Assembly: GCA_016712445.1 (NCBI GenBank)
Contig: JADJRB010000001.1
Span: forward strand, 1,488,001 to 1,552,000
Source: Acidobacteriota bacterium
GTDB taxonomy: Bacteria > Pseudomonadota > Alphaproteobacteria > Caulobacterales > Hyphomonadaceae
Reading direction: 5' to 3'
DNA: 64,000 nucleotides
Part shown: positions 43,842-51,883 of the stretch, piece after piece
Layout: every line of letters begins with the position of its first letter
Numbering within the stretch: the stretch's first letter is position 1
Program-made: the position numbers and the translations under genes
Notes under the pieces: model-generated
Told to the model about the DNA's origin: nothing
What the model saw: the letters and a program-made list of their open reading frames with translations, nothing else
Databases searched by the model: none

Positions 43842-44738
43842 ATGGCGCGTGCAACACTGGATTTTGAAACAAGCAATTCGGCGATTGAGGCCTTCCTCGA
43901 GCGCCCCGTGATCCGCACCACGATCACGACGCTGATCATCGTCAACGCCATCGTCCTCGGCCTGCTGACCTACCGCGCCTCGTTCTCGCCGGACGTTGTG
44001 ACGCTGCTCGAATTTCTCGACAACGCCATCACCTGGCTGTTCGTCGCGGAGATCGCGCTGAAGCTTTATGTCTATCGCTGGCAGTTCTTCAAGGAAGGCT
44101 GGAGCGTGTTCGACTTCACGGTGGTCGGCGTTTCGCTGATCCCTGGGGCGTCGGCCTTTACGGTGCTGCGGGCGCTCCGGGTGCTGAGGGTTCTCCGGCT
44201 CCTGCGCTTCGTGCCGATGATGAAACGCATCACCGAAGCGCTGCTGAAGTCGATCCCCGGGATGGGCGCGATCCTCGCGGTCATCATCCTCGTCATCTAT
44301 GTCGGGGCCGTGATGGCCACCAACATGTATGGCAACACGGTCAACGCCGAAGTGCACGACATGTTTGGCGCGCTGCCGGATTCGGCGCTCACCCTGTTCC
44401 AGCTGATGACCATGGATGGCTGGTCGGAAATCCTCGGCGCCGTCACCGATGACGGCCATCCCTATGCCTGGGTCTTCTTCATTGTCTTCATCTTCATCGG
44501 CAGCTTTGCCATCCTGAACCTGTTCATCGCCCTGGTTGTCGAAGCGCTGACCAACGAACAGAAGGCGGCGCTCGAGGAGATCCACGAGCGCGATACGGCG
44601 CTCGAAGATACGCTCGAGCAGGTCGAGGATGATCTCGAAGAGGCCGAGACGAACCGGGCCGAGATGATGAAGATGATGCGGGAAATGCACAGCGAGATAC
44701 AGTCGCTGAAGGCGATGCTGGCCGCGCGCAACGGCTAG
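43842..44738 (+). CDS. Single-domain voltage-gated cation channel (NaChBac-like)
   Basis: A 298-residue six-helix ion channel. S1-S4 are visible; S4 has five arginines spaced by three (R110, R113, R116, R119, R122) in LRALRVLRVLRLLRFVP. S5 is followed by the pore helix and filter, SALTLFQLMTMDGWSEI, where T190-M-D-G-W-S-E196 sits in the position of NaChBac TLESWAS. The Asp in place of the filter Glu recalls the engineered calcium-selective CavAb filter (TLDDWSD), so ion selectivity could be calcium rather than sodium. S6 is FFIVFIFIGSFAILNLFIALVV, then a C-terminal coiled coil that usually holds the tetramer. Confidence 0.92.
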   Translation: MARATLDFETSNSAIEAFLERPVIRTTITTLIIVNAIVLGLLTYRASFSPDVVTLLEFLDNAITWLFVAEIALKLYVYRWQFFKEGWSVFDFTVVGVSLIPGASAFTVLRALRVLRVLRLLRFVPMMKRITEALLKSIPGMGAILAVIILVIYVGAVMATNMYGNTVNAEVHDMFGALPDSALTLFQLMTMDGWSEILGAVTDDGHPYAWVFFIVFIFIGSFAILNLFIALVVEALTNEQKAALEEIHERDTALEDTLEQVEDDLEEAETNRAEMMKMMREMHSEIQSLKAMLAARNG

Positions 44739-44836
44739 GATCCCGGGCTTCACAGTCAGTTGAGCCGGGGTTCACGGCCCTGTGAGCAACGAGCGCTGTC
44801 CAAATGCCGTTTCAACCTGCTATAGGTAGCAGGACC

Positions 44837-45544
44837 ATGAGTCTCTGGACCACCCTCCTCAATTCAGGCCGGCGCCTGTTCGACACTGGACCAGTTCCCG
44901 ACATTGACAGTGCCGGCGCAGACGGGTGTGCGCCTGACCAGAACGATGTCGGTTTCACCGCAGCGGTGGTCGGACTGGGTGCCAAGATGGCGGCGGCCGA
45001 CGGCCTGGTCAGCGACAGCGAGATCATGGCCTTCGCCCGCGTGTTCCGGGCGCCGCCCGAAGAGGCCGAGAATGTGCGACGTGTGTTCGCACTCGCGCGC
45101 CAGACGGTGCGCGGATACGAAGCCTACGCCCGCCGCATCGGACGGCGCTACCGCGACCGGCCTTGCCTGCTCGAAGGCGTGCTGGACGGCCTGTTCCAGA
45201 TCGCGGGCGCCGACGGCGTGGTCACCGAGGCGGAAATGACCTACCTGCGCACCGTTTCCGAGGCGTTCGGCTTTGACCAGGCCACCTTCCGGCGCATCCG
45301 TGCCAGCCATCTCGGGCCGGAGCGCGACGATCCCTATCATATCCTTGGCGTCGCCCATGACGCGGATTTTCCCGATATCCGCACAGCGTATCGCCGCCTG
45401 ATGGCCGACCATCACCCGGACCGGATCATCCAGATGGGCGCGCCGCGCGAGTTCGAGGATGCCGCCCATTCCAAGGCGGCCGCGATCACAGCTGCCTATG
45501 CCCGTATCCGGGCAGAGCGCGGCTTGCTGGTGCGCCAGGAATGA
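44837..45544 (+). CDS. TerB-like and DnaJ domain protein (DjlA-like)
   Basis: A 235-residue co-chaperone-like protein. A TerB-like helical domain (about 35-150, with acidic pairs such as MAAADGLVSDSEIMAFARVF and IAGADGVVTEAEMTYLRTVS) precedes a C-terminal J-domain (DPYHILGVAHDADFPDIRTA). The HPD tripeptide that stimulates Hsp70 is present (HHPDR, about residue 190-194). DjlA proteins of E. coli are membrane-anchored; no clear anchor is seen here, so it is probably cytosolic. The ATG at 44837 is used (AGGA close upstream). Confidence 0.88.
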   Translation: MSLWTTLLNSGRRLFDTGPVPDIDSAGADGCAPDQNDVGFTAAVVGLGAKMAAADGLVSDSEIMAFARVFRAPPEEAENVRRVFALARQTVRGYEAYARRIGRRYRDRPCLLEGVLDGLFQIAGADGVVTEAEMTYLRTVSEAFGFDQATFRRIRASHLGPERDDPYHILGVAHDADFPDIRTAYRRLMADHHPDRIIQMGAPREFEDAAHSKAAAITAAYARIRAERGLLVRQE

Positions 45545-45633
45545 TCATTGCGGAAAAGTGATACGCGCGGCGCATGCAACGCGTTGACGCCCTGCCATCA
45601 TGCGGCCATCTTGATCGCTGATCGTGAGGCTCC

Positions 45634-45912
45634 ATGGACCAGACCCTTCCACCGCCCCGTATGTCAGGCTTGCTGGCGTCACTTCGTGCCGGCCTTGGTT
45701 TCTTCATTCAGTTGATGGTCGGCGCAGTGGTGTTGTTCCTCGCCAGCCTTGTCGCAATGATGACGGCGCTTGCGGGTCTTCTGCTCGCCGCCTCGGCGCT
45801 GGCGCTGCGCTATTTCGCGGTCAGGCGCCCGGCCCCGGTGCCGGTACGTGTCAATGCGCGCACGGTAACCCTGCAGGCCCGGCGCACGCCGCGCGGCTGG
45901 ACCGTCGAGTAG
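45634..45912 (+). CDS. Small membrane protein, hypothetical
   Basis: A 92-residue protein with a long hydrophobic region that could form two helices (LGFFIQLMVGAVVLFLASLV; MMTALAGLLLAASALALRYF). A basic, proline-rich end follows (RRPAPVPVRVNARTVTLQAR). GAGG lies 5 bases upstream of the ATG. No family is recognised. It stands between the DnaJ-domain gene and idi on the same strand; nothing links it to either. Confidence 0.65.
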   Translation: MDQTLPPPRMSGLLASLRAGLGFFIQLMVGAVVLFLASLVAMMTALAGLLLAASALALRYFAVRRPAPVPVRVNARTVTLQARRTPRGWTVE

Positions 45913-45985
45913 TCCTGACGATCACACGCCCGGAATTTGACCCTCAGCCCCGGTCGTCTTACCTCGTGAGCTGGAGGCGGGCGGC

Positions 45986-46534
45986 GTGAGCGACGAATTT
46001 GAACAGGTCATCCTGGTCGACGAAAACGACCTGCGGCTGAGCGACGGCGACAAGTGGCGCATCCATCAGGACGGCCTGCTGCACCGCGCGTTTTCGATTT
46101 TCGTGTTCAATCCGCAGGGCGAATGCCTCATCCAGCAAAGGGCTGAGGGGAAGTACCACTCGGCCGGGAAGTGGGCGAATTCCTGCTGCGGGCATCCGCG
46201 ACCTGGGGAGGTGACGGCTGCTGCTGCGGCGCGCCGGCTGGAAGAGGAGGTCGGACTCAGGGTGCCGCTGACCTTCGGTTTCAAGAGCCGCTACGTGGCG
46301 CATCTCGACAATGACATGGTCGAGAACGAGATCCCGCATATCTATTTTGGCCGGACCAGCGCGAAGCCCGCGCTCAATCCCCAAGAAGTCCAGGCCGTGC
46401 GCTGGATTTCGCTGGAGGCGCTGTCCGCTGCGGTTCTGGCCGCGCCGGACCACTATGCCGCCTGGCTCCGGCACTACATCTCGGCTCATCCTGCGGAGCT
46501 GTCCGAATGGCGTGACCGCTTGCCGGTGATCTAA
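45986..46534 (+). CDS. idi: Isopentenyl-diphosphate delta-isomerase, type 1
   Basis: Interconverts isopentenyl and dimethylallyl diphosphate, feeding isoprenoid synthesis. The 182-residue NUDIX-like protein starts at GTG 45986 behind GGAGG. Marks: LLHRAFSIFVFNPQGECLIQ, then KWANSCCGHPRPGE, with the active-site cysteine in NSCCGHP, and RRLEEEVGL (NUDIX box with the metal-binding glutamates). The late glutamate lies in VENEIPHIYFG. Type 1 isomerases use Mg/Zn and no flavin. Many alphaproteobacteria use the MEP pathway, where the isomerase is helpful rather than essential. Confidence 0.95.
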   Translation: MSDEFEQVILVDENDLRLSDGDKWRIHQDGLLHRAFSIFVFNPQGECLIQQRAEGKYHSAGKWANSCCGHPRPGEVTAAAAARRLEEEVGLRVPLTFGFKSRYVAHLDNDMVENEIPHIYFGRTSAKPALNPQEVQAVRWISLEALSAAVLAAPDHYAAWLRHYISAHPAELSEWRDRLPVI

Positions 46535-46575
46535 GCCTCGATGATCGAGGGGCACCCGCCGTTCGTGCGCGTCAG

Positions 46576-46604
46576 TTGACACCAGTGCGCTACAAATGTA
46601 GCGT
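46576..46604 (+). promoter_or_regulatory. Promoter with embedded BlaI-type operator
   Basis: A TTGACA -35 hexamer (46576-46581) and, 17 bases later, a weak -10 (TAGCGT, 46599-46604). The palindrome GCTACAAATGTAGC (46589-46602) lies inside and carries the TACA/TGTA half-sites bound by BlaI/MecI repressors. The repressor gene begins 27 bases downstream, so simple autorepression is likely. Confidence 0.75.
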
Positions 46605-46631
46605 ACCAGTGTTGCTGAAAGCGAGGCGCCC

Positions 46632-47015
46632 ATGTCCCAGCCGAATTCGTCCGAACTCGCCGTCCTGAAACATCTGTGGGCCAGCGGTCCGCAGAGCGCC
46701 CGGGAAGTGCACGACGGCGTTGGCCCTGGGCAGGGCTGGAAGGCCTCGACCACGCGCACCGTGATCGCCCGCATGGAAGAAAAGGCCTGGGTCAGCCGCG
46801 CCGACGTGCACGGCATCGCGGTCTACACCGCCGTCCTCGACCGCACCGCTACGCTCGGCGGTCTCGTGCGCCATCTCGCCCGCCAGGTGCTCGACATGGA
46901 CGGCCCTCTGCCCGCCGCGCTGTTCGCGGAGAGCCCGCATCTTTCCGATGCCGAACTGGACGAACTCGACGCCATCATCAACGCCGCCGAAGACCGCGCC
47001 GGAGACAAGCCATGA
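46632..47015 (+). CDS. BlaI/MecI-type transcriptional repressor
   Basis: A 127-residue winged-helix repressor of the BlaI/MecI/CopY family: SELAVLKHLWASGPQSAREV in the DNA-binding part, ASTTRTVIARMEEKAWVSRA with the recognition helix, and the dimerisation helices at the end. In beta-lactam resistance systems these repressors are cleaved after a signal from the M56 sensor. Here the next gene encodes such an M56 protein, overlapping by 4 bases. No beta-lactamase gene is present, so the target is the locus itself plus perhaps distant genes. Confidence 0.93.
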   Translation: MSQPNSSELAVLKHLWASGPQSAREVHDGVGPGQGWKASTTRTVIARMEEKAWVSRADVHGIAVYTAVLDRTATLGGLVRHLARQVLDMDGPLPAALFAESPHLSDAELDELDAIINAAEDRAGDKP

Positions 47016-47947
47016 GCGCCGCCGGACTGGTCCTCATCGCCCTCGGCTGGAGCGCCCTCGTCTGGGGCGGCGCCAGCTTCCTCTGCCGGCTGAAGCCGTC
47101 GCCTCGCGCCGCGCAGGCCATCTGGCGCGCTGCCGCCGCCCTGCTGTTCGCCCCCTTCCTCGCCGCGCTCGTGGCGCCAGGCCTGCCCGTGTTCGAAGCG
47201 GCGCCGTTGCCGGATGTGCCAGTGCTTGAGACGCTGCTTGTCCAGCCCGCGCCGGAAGGGCAGGCGGCAGCGTCTGCTGCGCTGCGCCTGCCAGAACTCG
47301 GTGTCGTCCTGATGGCCGCGATCATCACTGGCTGGGCCGTCCGCCTCGGTCTCTGGCTCGTCAGCCAGGTGCGGCTGCAGCGTCTCAAGGCGTGCGCCCT
47401 GCGTGTCGACCGGCCCGTCGCGCACTGGGCCGACGCGCTCGACCTCGCGCGCCAGCCGCACGTCTGCATGATCCCGCGCGGCGCCCCGTTCCTCGCAGGC
47501 GTCGTCCGGCCTTCGGTCTTCGTGCCCGCCGCGCTCCTTGCCAGTGGCGACGCCTCGCAGGTGCTTGTCCACGAACTCGTCCACCTCAAGCGCGGTGACC
47601 TCGTCGCCCGTCCGCTCGAGCGCATCGTCGCCGACGTGTTCTGGTTCTCGCCCTTCGCCTGGCTGATCCGCGAGCGGCTCGACTACTGGCGCGAAGTGGT
47701 GGTCGACGAGATCGCGTCCGAATTCACCGGCGACCGGATCGCCTATGCCCGCGCACTCACCCGCGCAGCGCGTCTCGCACGCCCGGCCGTCACGTTGCCG
47801 GTCGCTGCACTTGTCCTCAAAAGGGAAGGAAACCTGAAAATGCGCCTCACCGAATTGCTCAATGAAACGCCGCGCCGTCCCCGGCGTCTGGGGCTTGCTG
47901 TCGCCGGCGCCCTCGCGCTCGCTGCGCCGCTGGCTTTCGCGCAGTGA
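47012..47947 (+). CDS. BlaR1-like M56 family metallopeptidase, N-terminal half of M56-M23 protein
   Basis: A 311-residue membrane metalloprotease. Helices near 5-25, 40-60 and 97-118 surround a cytosolic zinc domain with H187-E188-L-V-H191 (VLVHELVHLKRGD) and later ERLDYWREVVVDEIA, where the late Glu/Asp serves as the third ligand. The C-terminus (RRLGLAVAGALALAAPLAFA) is an export-signal-like helix. In BlaR1, a sensor domain follows that helix; here the frame stops at TGA 47945-47947 and resumes at once, in the same frame, with ATG 47948 and an M23/TonB-like protein. The coding frame is likely one split M23/M56 protein. Overlaps the repressor by 4 bases. Confidence 0.88.
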   Translation: MSAAGLVLIALGWSALVWGGASFLCRLKPSPRAAQAIWRAAAALLFAPFLAALVAPGLPVFEAAPLPDVPVLETLLVQPAPEGQAAASAALRLPELGVVLMAAIITGWAVRLGLWLVSQVRLQRLKACALRVDRPVAHWADALDLARQPHVCMIPRGAPFLAGVVRPSVFVPAALLASGDASQVLVHELVHLKRGDLVARPLERIVADVFWFSPFAWLIRERLDYWREVVVDEIASEFTGDRIAYARALTRAARLARPAVTLPVAALVLKREGNLKMRLTELLNETPRRPRRLGLAVAGALALAAPLAFAQ

Positions 47948-48940
47948 ATGCTGATCAAGGGCGCGCCGGCCTCGGCTTCGTCCAGCGTCGTCTACGCGCA
48001 CCCCGTGCTAGACAAGGCGAAGCTCACTTCCACCTTCGGTGCGCGGAACCACCCAATTACGGGCGAGCAGAAGTTCCACAACGGCGTTGATCTGGCAGAA
48101 GAGGAAGGCAAGCCCGTCTATGCGCCTGCCGCTGGCACTGTCACGCGCGCCGAGTTCACAGAAGGCTACGGAAATCTCATCGAGATCGCAGCCACCGGCG
48201 GCACCACGCTGCGCTTCGGACAGTTGCAGTCGATGAACGTCGCAACCGGCGATGCCGTCACGCCGGGCGAGACGATTGCGGCCCTCGGCCAATCTGGCAA
48301 GGCGACCGGTCCGCACCTCCACTTCGAAGTCTGGCGCGCGGGCGCCCCGGTTGATCCGCAGGCGGAAGATGGGCTTGTGCTGGCCGAGACCCTGCGCCTC
48401 TCGGCGCCGCCGGCTCCGCTCGCACCGGCGGGCACAGCAGCGCCGGATGCGCCCGCTCCGCGCGCATTGCTGTTTACCGGCGGCCCGTCCTCGCTCGCTG
48501 CGCCAGTGGCGCCGAAGGCGGCACCCGCACCGAAGCCCGCCACTGCGCCCGCCGCGCCGGCTTGTGGCAGTCTTTCAGCAGACTTGGCGGAACAGAAGGC
48601 GGGCCCGGAATGGGCCGCGCGTCTTGAGGCTTCCCGTGCGGCCAATGCGGCCAATGGCCTTGCACTCGAACCAGACTGGGCGCCTCAGGCCGTCAGTTGG
48701 CCACTGCCTGTTTATCCCTCCGCGGCCATGGAGAAAGGCCTGAGTGGCGCGTGCCGCGTGATGTTTGATCTTGGTGCCGACGGAATTCCTGCCAACGCAG
48801 TCGCGGATTGTTCGGATCCTGTTTTCAAGTCGTCAGCGGCTGCGCTTCCCGGCGCATCCTTCAAGCCGGTCTTGAATGAAGCCGGTCAAGCCGTCGAAGT
48901 GAAAGGCGTGATCTATCCGCTTGAATACTGCATCGAATGA
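47948..48940 (+). CDS. M23-like peptidase domain with TonB-like C-terminal domain, second half of split protein
   Basis: A 330-residue protein continuing in frame after TGA 47945-47947, with no gap. It has no signal peptide; the export helix is at the end of the preceding gene. The M23 domain keeps the zinc ligands H44 and D48 (KFHNGVDLA) and H123/H125 (GPHLHFEVW). However, the usual YxHL motif reads RFGQL, so the conserved catalytic histidine is missing (Gln92). An Ala/Pro linker (about 155-205) leads to a TonB-C-like domain (LPVYPSAAMEKGLSGACRVM; IYPLEYC). The protein may sense the envelope instead of cutting it. Alone it would be cytosolic. Confidence 0.8.
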   Translation: MLIKGAPASASSSVVYAHPVLDKAKLTSTFGARNHPITGEQKFHNGVDLAEEEGKPVYAPAAGTVTRAEFTEGYGNLIEIAATGGTTLRFGQLQSMNVATGDAVTPGETIAALGQSGKATGPHLHFEVWRAGAPVDPQAEDGLVLAETLRLSAPPAPLAPAGTAAPDAPAPRALLFTGGPSSLAAPVAPKAAPAPKPATAPAAPACGSLSADLAEQKAGPEWAARLEASRAANAANGLALEPDWAPQAVSWPLPVYPSAAMEKGLSGACRVMFDLGADGIPANAVADCSDPVFKSSAAALPGASFKPVLNEAGQAVEVKGVIYPLEYCIE

Positions 48941-49012
48941 GGCTGCGCTGCTCTGTTTGAGGGCCTGAGACCGGCCGGAGTACTTTTCAGAATGAGTGAG
49001 CCGTTCCGGCCA

Positions 49013-49852
49013 TCAGCCTTGATCGTCGCCCGGTCCCTTGTGAACCAGCCAGTAAGCATAGAATCTTGCTAGGCAGGCGAGGGCGACCGCCTTGTCTTGC
49101 GGCGGGAGGTCCGACGCGCGGATCTCCTTCGCCACAGTTGCGGCGACCGCCCGGTAGGCATCCGCGTCATGGCGCCAGATTCCGGAGACGCTGGATTTGC
49201 GGAAGTATTTTCGCGTCAGGATGTCCGGTTCCCGCACGAACGCGCCAATCGAGGCGAGGCGCACCAGCCAGGGCCAGTCGGCCATGACTTCGCCCCGGCG
49301 GCTGCGCTTCAGGCTGCCGATGGTTTCGGCGGCGCTGGCGCGAAACATGCCATGCGCGGGTATCCACCAGTTTTCCGGCATCCTCGCCATGATGGCTGTG
49401 CGCGCCCGGGCAGAGGTGACTTGTTCCAGACGGGTGAACGCGGCCGTCTGCGGCGCCTGGTCTTCAAATCTCAGCTCCGCATCACTGAAGGCCAGAACGG
49501 CGTCCGGCTGCGAGTCCAGTCGTGCGGCGAGGCGCGCAACATAGTCCGGGAACAGGACATCGTCATGAAATGCAAACAGCATGTATTCGGCCTGCCCGCG
49601 TGCATCCTTGAGTATGGCATTCGTGTTGCCTGTCCAGCCGAGGTTGGCTGGCCGGCGGACGAGGGAGAACCGGCTGTCGCGGCGCACATACGCCTCGGCG
49701 ATTTCGGCAGTTGCATCCGTGGACGCATCATCGGCGATCAGCACGCGCAGGGCAGGATAGGTCTGTGCGGCGAGTGAATCGAGTGTCCGCTGAAGGAATT
49801 CCTCGCCATTGTAAGCGGGCGTCATCGCAAGCACGCGGGGCAGGGCGGTCAT
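49013..49852 (-). CDS. Family 2 glycosyltransferase
   Basis: A 279-residue GT-A fold glycosyltransferase. The nucleotide-sugar part reads VLAMTPAYNGEEFLQRTLDS, VLIADDASTDATAEIAEAYV and YMLFAFHDDVLFPDYVARLA, in which HDD stands at the DxD metal position. The acceptor part contains WWIPAHGMFRASA and HDADAYRAVA. No membrane segment. The sugar and acceptor are unknown; a role in surface polysaccharide is typical. It is followed on the minus strand by no close gene; the prs gene lies 86 bases upstream on the same strand. Confidence 0.9.
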   Translation of the reverse strand: MTALPRVLAMTPAYNGEEFLQRTLDSLAAQTYPALRVLIADDASTDATAEIAEAYVRRDSRFSLVRRPANLGWTGNTNAILKDARGQAEYMLFAFHDDVLFPDYVARLAARLDSQPDAVLAFSDAELRFEDQAPQTAAFTRLEQVTSARARTAIMARMPENWWIPAHGMFRASAAETIGSLKRSRRGEVMADWPWLVRLASIGAFVREPDILTRKYFRKSSVSGIWRHDADAYRAVAATVAKEIRASDLPPQDKAVALACLARFYAYWLVHKGPGDDQG

Positions 49853-49938
49853 GCCGCCGCTTTTCCGTGGCAGCGAGGGACGGTCTGCTCCCAGCCTCTT
49901 CGTGCATGAATGGCTGAAGAGGGCATCGGGTGCCGGCC

Positions 49939-50874
49939 TTAGCGGTCGAACAGTTTCGACACGCTCTCTTCATTCGCGATCCGGCGGATCGCCTCGCCGA
50001 GCAGCGGAGACATCGGCAGTACACGGTGCTTCTTGGATTTCAGCGCATCCGCCGAAGGCTGGATCGTGTCGGTCATCACCAGTTCGTCGAGCACCGATTT
50101 CTCGATACGCTGCACGGCATTGCCCGACAGCACGCCGTGCGTCACATAGGCGGAAACGCTGGTCGCGCCCTGTTCCTTCAGCGCGGCGGCGGCGTTGGCC
50201 AGCGTGCCACCGCTGTCGCAGATGTCGTCCAGCATGATGCAGCGCTTGCCGCTCACATCGCCGATGATGTTCATCACCTCGGACTTGCCCGCTTCCGGGC
50301 GGCGCTTGTCGACGATGGCAAGGTCGGCGTTCAGCTTGTTGGCCAGCGCCCGGGCGCGCACCACGCCGCCGACATCCGGAGACACCATCACCATCTTGTC
50401 GCGCCCGAAGCGCTCCTTGATATCGTCGATCATCACCGGGCCGCCGAACAGGTTGTCGGTCGGAATGTCGAAGAAGCCCTGGATCTGGCCGGCATGCAGG
50501 TCGACCGTCAGCACGCGGTCGGCGCCGGCCGTGGAAATCAGGTTCGCCACCAGCTTGGCCGAGATCGGCGTGCGGCCATCGGTTTTCCGGTCCTGCCGCG
50601 CATAGCCGAAATACGGGATCACCGCCGTGATGCGCCGGGCTGAGGCGCGCCGCAGCGCGTCCATCATGATCAGCAGCTGCATCAGGTTGTCGTTGGCGGG
50701 GTAGGAGGTCGACTGGATCACGAACACGTCCTCGCCGCGCACGTTCTCGTCGATGCGCACGAAGATCTCCTGGTCGGCGAAGGTTTTCACCTCGGAGCGG
50801 GTCAGCCGCATGTCCAGGTAATCGGCGATCGCTTCGGAGAGGGGCCGGTTGGCGTTGCAGGAAATCAGTTTCAT
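49939..50874 (-). CDS. prs: Ribose-phosphate pyrophosphokinase
   Basis: Makes PRPP from ribose-5-phosphate and ATP for nucleotide, histidine and tryptophan synthesis. The 311-residue protein starts [20 protein letters not shown]. It has [40 protein letters not shown] (flexible loop and ATP site), and [20 protein letters not shown] with the metal-binding histidine. [19 protein letters not shown] is followed by [20 protein letters not shown], the PRPP loop. Length and motifs are complete. Single gene on the minus strand between pgeF and the glycosyltransferase. Confidence 0.97.
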   Translation of the reverse strand: MKLISCNANRPLSEAIADYLDMRLTRSEVKTFADQEIFVRIDENVRGEDVFVIQSTSYPANDNLMQLLIMMDALRRASARRITAVIPYFGYARQDRKTDGRTPISAKLVANLISTAGADRVLTVDLHAGQIQGFFDIPTDNLFGGPVMIDDIKERFGRDKMVMVSPDVGGVVRARALANKLNADLAIVDKRRPEAGKSEVMNIIGDVSGKRCIMLDDICDSGGTLANAAAALKEQGATSVSAYVTHGVLSGNAVQRIEKSVLDELVMTDTIQPSADALKSKKHRVLPMSPLLGEAIRRIANEESVSKLFDR

Positions 50875-50963
50875 GGCGCGTTAGACCCTCTGCTGCCCGG
50901 CTCGCGACGCTTTTGTAACAGGCGCCCGCGAGTCGCAAGCCACGGAAAACTGGAATCGGCCGG

Positions 50964-51728
50964 TTATTCCGGAATCACGATGACCGAGGCATTTCGGCCA
51001 TAATCTGCCTCGCCGCGCAGGTTGCGGCGCCGGTTGGAGAAATAGATATCCTCAAGCGCGCAGGTATCGAGCGCGAGATTGCTCACCTTGCCGACGCCGG
51101 CGCTGCTCAGCTGGCGCGCGCAGAAGCCCGGCAAGTCGAAATGGAACCGGTCGCCTTTGCCGGACACGAAGAGGTCCTCGCTCGCCGGATCGAGGCCAAG
51201 GAAATTGTCGCGGAATTCCGGGCCGACTTCATAGCTCGCCTGTTGGATCGTAGGCCCGATCGCCGCGCGGATCCGCACGCGGTCTGCGCCCAGCTTCTCC
51301 ATCGCCTCAAGAGTCCGCAACAATACGCCTGCGTGGGCACCCTTCCAGCCCGCATGCGCCGCGCCAATCACGCCCGCATCTGGGTCCATAAAAAGAACTG
51401 ACGTACAGTCCGCAGACAGGACGCAAAGACCCAGCCCCGGCCGGTCCGTCACCATCGCATCGGCGTTCGGCCGCTCCGTCCACGGCGCCGTCACGCGCAC
51501 GACGTCCGGCGAATGGACCTGATAGCACGAGAGCATCCAGCGGGCACCAACGGCGGCCGAGATGCGCGCCCGGTTCTCGGCCACGTTCCGCGGTGCATCG
51601 GCTGAGCCTTCTCCGGCGTTCAGGCTGTCATAATCGCCCGTCGAAACCCCGCCCCGGCGCCCGAAAAAGCCATGCGAAATGCCGGAAAAACCGGCGAGGA
51701 GCGGCGAAGTGACGAAGGGCGGCAACAT
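50964..51728 (-). CDS. pgeF: Peptidoglycan editing factor PgeF / laccase-domain protein (YfiH)
   Basis: A 254-residue cytosolic protein from the ATG at 51728, of the copper-oxidase-like YfiH family (PgeF in E. coli, which keeps serine out of peptidoglycan stems). Marks: FSGISHGFFGRRGGVSTGDY, then QVHSPDVVRV (zinc-binding histidine), LGLCVLSADCTSVLFMDPDA (Cys ligand), VIGAAHAGWKGAHAGVLLRT, and NLALDTCALEDIYFSNRRRN at the end. An upstream ATG at 51764 adds a basic extension with no match. It diverges from typA. Confidence 0.92.
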   Translation of the reverse strand: MLPPFVTSPLLAGFSGISHGFFGRRGGVSTGDYDSLNAGEGSADAPRNVAENRARISAAVGARWMLSCYQVHSPDVVRVTAPWTERPNADAMVTDRPGLGLCVLSADCTSVLFMDPDAGVIGAAHAGWKGAHAGVLLRTLEAMEKLGADRVRIRAAIGPTIQQASYEVGPEFRDNFLGLDPASEDLFVSGKGDRFHFDLPGFCARQLSSAGVGKVSNLALDTCALEDIYFSNRRRNLRGEADYGRNASVIVIPE

Positions 51729-51883
51729 GCCCACCGTGCTGGCGGTCAAAGCCGCGCGCGTCAAGCGCCGGGGCCCTGCCGCATCGGCATGGTCAAATCA
51801 CTGTTCCTCTGCTAGGGGGCGCCCAAATCCACCCGAAACTCACCGTTCCCCTCCCGAACGCCGCCCGCCGGAAAGCCCGCCCT

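Noticed and set aside
46536..46550. Hairpin CCTCGA-TGA-TCGAGG after idi as terminator
   Set aside because: Only 6 base pairs with a 3-base loop and no T-run; too weak to call.
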